Under the pieces are notes generated by a model that was not told the DNA's origin, ran no database searches, and saw only the letters and a list, made by a program, of their open reading frames with translations. 11,407 nt of DNA from Paracoccaceae bacterium. GTDB lineage: Bacteria > Pseudomonadota > Alphaproteobacteria > Rhodobacterales > Rhodobacteraceae. Location: the NCBI GenBank assembly GCA_012036325.1, contig JAAUPC010000081.1, positions 1 to 11,407 on the forward strand, written 5' to 3'. Below, piece after piece: positions 7,167 through 11,407 of this stretch. Numbering within the stretch: the stretch's first letter is position 1; each line of letters begins with the position of its first letter. A program made the translations under genes and the position numbers.

Positions 7167-7703
7167 CTATCCGGCGTAGAACACATAGGCGCGGCGGGTG
7201 GCGGGGACGATGAGGGTGACAAGGCCGCCGGGACCGAAGGCGTAGAAGCTGCCGGGGGCGTTCAGGGCGGCGTCGACGGCGGTTTCAAGCTTTGTCGGAA
7301 GATTGACGCCGTGGCCGTAGCGGTCGAGAACGGCTCTGACCGTGGGGTCGGGCGCTGCGCCCGTCGCGCTATCGGGGCGACCCATCCAGAAGTCGTCGCG
7401 GGGGACGGGGGTGGCGGACCACTCGGGCCAAAGCCGACCGCCGGGTTGGGTGTTCAGCCAGGGGATGCCGCCCCCGGCGATCAGGGCGGCACCCGCTTCG
7501 GAAAGATGCACGACGGCAAAGCCGGTCTCATTCGCGCTGGGGCCGAAGCCGGTTGCGAGGATATGCAAATTGCTTATGTGCGTGGTTTCGAACGTGTCCG
7601 GCAGAGTGTGCCAAATGTGTTGGCGCGCCTTGACGTAATCGAACAAGAGCACTGTCATTCCAACGCAGAACACGAACATGAAGATCTTGTTGTGGCGCGA
7701 CAT
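7167..7703 (-). CDS. Uncharacterised protein with one N-terminal membrane anchor
   Basis: A 178-residue protein I do not recognise. It opens with a short basic stretch and one hydrophobic segment (IFMFVFCVGMTVLLFDYV, about residues 7-24), so it is probably anchored in the inner membrane with the rest in the periplasm. The outer part contains ATGFGPSANETGF, a Gly/Pro-rich GGGIPWLNTQPGG, WMGRPDSATG and a C-terminal segment ending TRRAYVFYAG; there are no obvious catalytic motifs. Support for it being real: GGGGAG at 7716-7711 lies 7 bases before the ATG, codon use matches the neighbouring permeases, and its start overlaps the stop of an upstream reading frame as TGATG. It may be co-transcribed with the ABC permeases 29 bases downstream, though nothing in it links it to sugar transport. 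Confidence 0.65.
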   Translation of the reverse strand: MSRHNKIFMFVFCVGMTVLLFDYVKARQHIWHTLPDTFETTHISNLHILATGFGPSANETGFAVVHLSEAGAALIAGGGIPWLNTQPGGRLWPEWSATPVPRDDFWMGRPDSATGAAPDPTVRAVLDRYGHGVNLPTKLETAVDAALNAPGSFYAFGPGGLVTLIVPATRRAYVFYAG

Positions 7704-7765
7704 CAGCGGGCTCCCCAGGCCCGCAAGCGTGCAACGCGTGCGGGCGTGCTGGCAAGGACCAGAAT
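7703..7765 (-). pseudogene. Possible 3' end of an unidentified gene, truncated at the sequence junction
   Basis: A minus-strand frame ends at TGA 7705-7703, overlapping the ATG of the next gene by one base (TGATG), a common arrangement of coupled genes. The last codons read LVLASTPARVARLRAWGAR, an ordinary hydrophobic to basic C-terminus. Read upstream, the frame remains open through the hairpin at 7774-7793 into antisense of cpaE, where it no longer makes sense. I infer that its true 5' part was lost at the junction. The fragment is too short to name, and the strong dyad at 7719-7745 inside it means the region could instead be non-coding. Confidence 0.3.
7719..7745. repeat. Imperfect dyad (strong hairpin) near the junction
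   Basis: GCCCGCA (7719-7725) pairs with TGCGGGC (7739-7745). After one mismatch GCGT (7727-7730) pairs with ACGC (7734-7737), leaving a 3-base loop. It is a compact 27-base hairpin with no T-run, so not an evident terminator. It sits just upstream of the start of the uncharacterised gene, within the possible C-terminal coding fragment. It could be chance in GC-rich coding sequence or a regulatory structure. Confidence 0.4.
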
Positions 7766-7767
7766 GG

Positions 7768-7793
7768 AAAAGGCGCGCCGGTTGCCCGGCGCG
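7768..7793 (-). terminator. Intrinsic terminator-like hairpin after cpaE
   Basis: On the minus strand CGCGCCGG and CCGGCGCG form a perfect 8-bp GC-only stem with a GCAA tetraloop, followed by CC and TTTT at 7771-7768. It begins 6 bases after the cpaE stop codon at 7802-7800. The T-run is short but place and orientation fit an end to the cpaCDE transcript. The stem lies where composition changes, so part of it might belong to either side of the junction. Confidence 0.6.
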
Positions 7794-7799
7794 ATTATG

Positions 7800-9088
7800 T
7801 CATTTGCCGCGCTTGAGGCGGTTCAGGATGGATTTAAGGCCGGTCTTTTTAGGCGCCTTGATTTCGGCACGGCCGGTCAGAATATGGGCCATTTCATTGA
7901 ACGTCGCGGTCACCGGATTTGCGGCATCCATTTCGCCGATCATCTGGCCATTATTGCCGGCATTGCCGAACAATTGCGGATCAAACGGAATGGTGGCGAT
8001 TGGCGTCAGGCCGAGCGGCGCGGTGAATTCCTTGACGGCAATTTCGGGCCGCTTGGGCACGCCGATCTGGTTGAGCAGCAGATATGGCTTTTTGTCATTG
8101 GGCCGAAGCGTCGCCAATTGGTCGAGCATGTTTTTGGCGTTGCGCAGATTGGCCAGATCGGGCGTTGCCACGATCACCACCTCGTCGGCGATGGTCAAAG
8201 TGCGCTTGACCCAGTCAGACCACAGATGCGGCAGATCGATGATGATCAGCGGGGTTGAACGCTGGGCGACCTCAAGCAGCGGCAACACCGCGTCACTTGG
8301 CAAATCATAGGTGCGATCCAGAATGGCCGGTGCCGACAGCATCGACAAATGCTCGGAGCATTTGGTCAGCAGCCGGTCGAGCATCACTTCGTCAAAGCGC
8401 TCGTTTGAGAAAATGGCTTCCGCCATGCCCTGTGCGGGGTCCTGATCAAAATCCATATTGGCGGTACCGAACGCCAGATCGGCATCGAGCAGAACCGTTT
8501 CGGCCTTGAACTGCGCCGACATGGTCCACGCCACATTATGGGCAATGGTTGACGAGCCGACACCGCCCTTGGCGCCGACAAAAGCGACAATGCGGCCAAG
8601 CGGCGCAGCGGTCGGGTCGACAAAGATCTGCGAGACCACGCCGATCACGTCGCAATCGAGACAGGCGCCACCAGATATTCGGAAATGCCCGAGCGGATCA
8701 GTTCGCGGTACAGCATCACATCATTGTGGTGGCCGATGATGACCACTTTGGATGTGGGGTCACACACTTCGGCAAGGCCGGCCAGCGCGGCGAACAATTC
8801 GTTTGGCGGCAGGCGCGATTCCACGATCACCAGGTTTGGCGTGGGCGAAACCGAATAATATTCAACGGCCGCGGCCAACCCGCCCATGGAGATTTTCACC
8901 TGGGCGCGGCTCATGCGGCGGTCGCCCTTGGCGCGCTCGATGGGCTTGAACACGCCTTCGGTCTCGCAAAATGCCTGAATTGAAATGCGCGGAACGGGGC
9001 GGATCGCCACAAGCTCTTGCTCGGAGGCGACGTCAAAACCATTATCGTACATGTCTTCGTCGCGCTGGGCCGCAATGTCCCTGTTCAT
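7800..9088 (-). CDS. cpaE: Pilus assembly ATPase CpaE (TadZ), ParA/MinD-like (frameshifted)
   Basis: CpaE/TadZ is a MinD/ParA-type ATPase that places the Tad (Flp) pilus machine, often at a cell pole. After a variable N-terminus comes a receiver-like domain at about residues 80-145 (VVIIGHHNDVMLYRELIRSG, EYLVAPVSIA), then the ATPase domain. The deviant Walker A is FVGAKGGVGSST (about residues 170-182), followed by LLDADLAFGTANMD and the Walker B-like LIIIDLPH. AAGGAG about 8 bases upstream of the ATG at 9088 fixes the start. One base is missing at about 8649-8653: after APVSIA the frame reaches a stop, while the next frame continues DVIGVVSQIFVDP, joining exactly as the family requires. Corrected length is 429 residues. 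It follows cpaD by 23 bases. cpaF, normally next, is not present; a terminator and unrelated genes follow instead. Confidence 0.9.
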
Positions 9089-9111
9089 GGGGTAACTCCT
9101 TGTCATACGGC

Positions 9112-9793
9112 TCAGAAATCGATGTTGGGTGACCACGTGCCCGTGGCTTCGCGATAGTCGCCGATGACCTTGTCGCGGTCGGCAGCATCGATCGGGCCGG
9201 TGCGGCGCGGGTGCAGGAGGTCCATCGGGTTGGCGACCTGGGCAGCAAAGGTTGTTCTGATAGGCGCAACCGAAATTATGGTACTGCTTGTTGTCTTCAC
9301 CGGTCAAAACATCGGCCGGCCATTTGCCACATGGGCCGGCAGAAGCGGTCAATGCGCCATAAGACACAATCACCGGGGGGGACGGCTGGTCGGGCGAAGC
9401 CTGGTATTGGTCAATGACGGTACGTCCGCCATAGCCCTGCGCATGGGCCAGCGCCATCACCTGGTTGGCCGCATGACCTGCCGCGCCCGAATGGCCGGCA
9501 CCGGCGGGAACCGAAACATGGATCGCGCCCGAGCCTTGCGTGCCGTAATTGGCGATGAACCCGGCAATCACTTCCTTTTCAGCGAACGACAATTCGCGTG
9601 CCGCATTGCCGACCGGAACCATCAGCGATTTCTGGTTTTCGGCAATGATGATCGGATGGCGGGTGCGGTAATCATCGGGGATTGAGCCGACCTCGATATG
9701 GTCGCGCTTGGCGCAGCCGGCCATCAGGGCCGCCGACACCATGAGTGAACCGAGGATGGCGGTCCGGCTGAATGCTGTGACGCGTGTACGCAT
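9112..9793 (-). CDS. cpaD: Pilus assembly lipoprotein CpaD (frameshifted)
   Basis: CpaD is the outer-membrane-associated lipoprotein of the Tad/Cpa pilus machine, acting with the CpaC secretin. It begins with a lipoprotein signal ending ALMAGC, with Cys near residue 27, then DYRTRHPI and a body typical of the family (SFAEKEVIAGFIANYG, HNFGCAYQNNLAAQVANP). The ATG at 9793 is preceded by AAGGTGAG and is preferred; a GTG at 9811 would overlap the cpaC stop and add six residues. The frame breaks at AAA 9247-9249, where one extra base separates CAYQNNL from AQVANPMDLLHPR, which continues to GTWSPNIDF and the stop. Corrected length is 226 residues, usual for CpaD. It lies between cpaC and cpaE, the canonical order. 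Confidence 0.9.
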
Positions 9794-9807
9794 GGAACTC
9801 ACCTTGC

Positions 9808-11319
9808 TCACTTGTAAATGAAGCCGACGACGCCATGGTAGCGGCCGTTCGGAAGCTTGGTTTCAGCCGCGCCATAAACACGGTTGACCTTGTTGAGGAA
9901 CATGGCGGAGCCATCGCCCGCGGGCGTGAAATTGTCATCCGGGCGCGCCATGTCGTTGCGTGCGACCGGGCGGGACACATAGGGCGTCACCAGAATGACC
10001 AATTCGGTCTCGTTGCGCTGATAGTCACGCGAGCGGAACAGGGTGCCGATGACCGGGATTTTTGAAAGGCCCGGGTAACCGTTCACCGCTTGGCGCACAT
10101 CATCCTGGATCAGGCCGGCAATCATCATGGTGCCACCCGACGGTATTTCAACCGTGGTGTCGGCCAACCGCTTGCGCAGACCCAGAATGGCAGCATCGCA
10201 GAAATCGGTTGAATTCTGGGTTGTCGGCTCGGAAACCGTGGTGCGGACCTTCAGGCTGATGCGCCCCGGCGACAGGACGACCGGCATGAACTCAAGCCCG
10301 ACGCCGTACTCGCTGCGCTCGACATCGTAAGTGATCTGGCCCGTTTCGGGATCGACACTGCAGCCCGTCACAAGCGGGTATTCGCCGCCCGCGCGGAAGG
10401 TTGCCTGCTCACCCGAAACGGCGGTCAATGTGGGTTCGGCCAAAGTGCGCAGCACGCCGGCGCTTTCCATGGCGCGCACAAAAGACGTGATGGACGTGGA
10501 ACCGGCATCAAGATTGATCGTGGAGCGCGCACCCATCGGCTTGCCGAGGCCAGCAAAATTGGCAAGCGAAAACCGGCTATTGCCATCGGTGGCCAAGAGG
10601 TCGACGCCCAACTGCTTCATCACCGAGCGCTGCACTTCGGCGACCGTGACTTTCAACGTCACCTGATCTTCACCGATGATGGACAGCAGGTTGACGATTT
10701 TGGAAGTGCGGCGGGCATTGTCGGGGTTGTCGATTGCGACATCGCCGCCTTGCGCGCCGCCACCTGCAGTCGAGGTGAAATTGCCGGTTGTCGCCTCACC
10801 GCCGGTGACAAAGATTTCAGCCAACTGGGCCGCGCGGGACGAATCGAGCGGGGTCTGCACCGTGCCGGTCAGCACCACGTTGTCATTGATCAGTTCGACC
10901 TTGATGTCCGAACCGTTGATATATTTTTCGAGATAGGCCTCAAGGCCGGCCACGTCGCGTTCAATCGCCAGATCAAGCGACAGGATCTGCTTGCCATCGG
11001 CACCGAACACAAAAATATTGGTTTCGCCAACCTGCTTGCCGAACAGATAGATGCGGCGCGAGGTGCGGGTGACGGCATCGGCCACCGCCGGATTGGCCAC
11101 CAGAATATCATAGGCGTCTTCCGGCAGGTCAACCACAATCGATTTGTTGAGCCCCAGCATCAGACGCTGTGACGAGCCTGATTTGTTCAATTTGACAATG
11201 CCGCTGACCGTTTCAGCCGTTGCAGGCTGCAAAATTGTGCCGGCCGACAGGGCCAGCACCGCCGTGCCAAGCGCGAACAAGCCATTGCGGATACGCGGTG
11301 AGACCAGACGCGACTTCAT
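9808..11319 (-). CDS. cpaC: Pilus secretin CpaC (RcpA)
   Basis: CpaC forms the outer-membrane secretin ring through which the Tad/Flp pilus passes. From the ATG at 11319 it is 503 residues. It has a Sec signal peptide ending about QPATA (residue 35), a pilus-secretin N-terminal domain at about 38-120 (LNKSIVVDLPEDAYDILVANP, KQVGETNIFVFG), a BON-like domain at about 125-170 (DIKVELINDNVVLTGTV), and the secretin domain at about 215-450. Hallmarks of the last are LAEPTLTAVSGEQATFRAGGE, the IPSGGTMMIAGLIQDD block and PGLSKIPVIGTLFRSRDY followed by ELVILVTPYV. GGAG lies about 7 bases upstream of the ATG at 11319, and the signal peptide begins directly after it. In-frame ATGs at 11406 and 11400 would add 27-29 residues before the signal peptide and are less likely. 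The cpaD GTG alternative start overlaps its stop, so cpaC-cpaD are tightly linked. The C-terminal extension after residue 455 is variable in the family. Confidence 0.93.
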   Translation of the reverse strand: MKSRLVSPRIRNGLFALGTAVLALSAGTILQPATAETVSGIVKLNKSGSSQRLMLGLNKSIVVDLPEDAYDILVANPAVADAVTRTSRRIYLFGKQVGETNIFVFGADGKQILSLDLAIERDVAGLEAYLEKYINGSDIKVELINDNVVLTGTVQTPLDSSRAAQLAEIFVTGGEATTGNFTSTAGGGAQGGDVAIDNPDNARRTSKIVNLLSIIGEDQVTLKVTVAEVQRSVMKQLGVDLLATDGNSRFSLANFAGLGKPMGARSTINLDAGSTSITSFVRAMESAGVLRTLAEPTLTAVSGEQATFRAGGEYPLVTGCSVDPETGQITYDVERSEYGVGLEFMPVVLSPGRISLKVRTTVSEPTTQNSTDFCDAAILGLRKRLADTTVEIPSGGTMMIAGLIQDDVRQAVNGYPGLSKIPVIGTLFRSRDYQRNETELVILVTPYVSRPVARNDMARPDDNFTPAGDGSAMFLNKVNRVYGAAETKLPNGRYHGVVGFIYK

Positions 11320-11407
11320 GACAGACTCCGGACGCTTGGCCAACACGGTTGGCTCGACCAGTTTCGGGGAAATAGTGAGCGGGCGGGCGATGCGGGCCAT
11401 GATCATT

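Noticed and set aside
7155..8258. Long plus-strand open frame of 367 codons crossing the junction
   Set aside because: It is antisense to the uncharacterised gene and to cpaE, both better supported. Its Gly/Arg/His-rich translation lacks family features, and GC-rich DNA often gives such open antisense frames.
9164..9685. Plus-strand open frame opposite cpaD
   Set aside because: It covers the region where cpaD is frameshifted, but the corrected cpaD reading explains the sequence and the plus-strand translation has no domain pattern.
11320..11406. N-terminal extension of CpaC from ATG 11406
   Set aside because: The extra residues precede a normal signal peptide and the ATG at 11319 has its own GGAG site; the extension is more likely upstream non-coding sequence or part of the preceding gene.
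1..11407. CRISPR arrays, tRNA or rRNA genes, insertion sequences
   Set aside because: No regularly spaced direct repeats, no tRNA or rRNA-like segments and no transposase reading frames or terminal inverted repeats were seen on either strand.

Overview
The window is high-GC alphaproteobacterial DNA and looks composite. Positions 1 to about 7765 are very GC-rich (sampled 60-base lines of about 65-72% GC). They carry a carbohydrate uptake and catabolism locus whose style (ATGA-overlapped genes, G/C-ending codons, ABC sugar permeases) suggests a Rhodobacter-like bacterium. Positions about 7770 to 11407 are less GC-rich (sampled lines of about 52-58%) and carry the cpaC-cpaD-cpaE part of a Tad/Cpa (Flp) pilus locus, whose protein style suggests Hyphomicrobiales. 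These taxon guesses are by eye only. The boundary falls immediately after the cpaE stop codon and a terminator-like hairpin. cpaF, which normally follows cpaE, is absent there.

Sugar locus: on the minus strand is an aldo/keto reductase of the L-fucose or D-threo-aldose dehydrogenase type (100-1105), followed by the possible first codons of another gene at the left edge. A 94-bp divergent promoter region separates it from a tight plus-strand operon: BtpA/SgcQ family protein (1200-2009), M42 family metalloenzyme (2006-3088) and FGGY sugar kinase (3085-4566), joined by 4-base ATGA overlaps. Convergent to this is a minus-strand run made of an uncharacterised membrane-anchored protein (7167-7703), two MalF/MalG-type sugar ABC permeases (6025-7137 and 5091-6014) and a FucU/RbsD mutarotase (4584-5039). 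The likely flow is uptake by the ABC permeases, anomer interconversion by FucU, then oxidation by the aldo/keto reductase and phosphorylation by the FGGY kinase. The BtpA plus M42 pair has unknown chemistry and recalls SgcQ and SgcX of the E. coli sgc sugar operon. No solute-binding protein or ABC ATPase lies in the window.

Pilus locus: on the minus strand, read right to left, are cpaC (outer-membrane secretin), cpaD (lipoprotein) and cpaE (ParA/MinD-like ATPase).

Four genes (aldo/keto reductase, btpA-like, cpaD, cpaE) are broken by five single-base frameshifts, several in short homopolymers, with otherwise intact conserved sequence on both sides. They occur in both halves of the window, so uncorrected sequencing or assembly error is a better explanation than true pseudogenes. 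The same explanation favours a chimeric contig at about 7765-7800.
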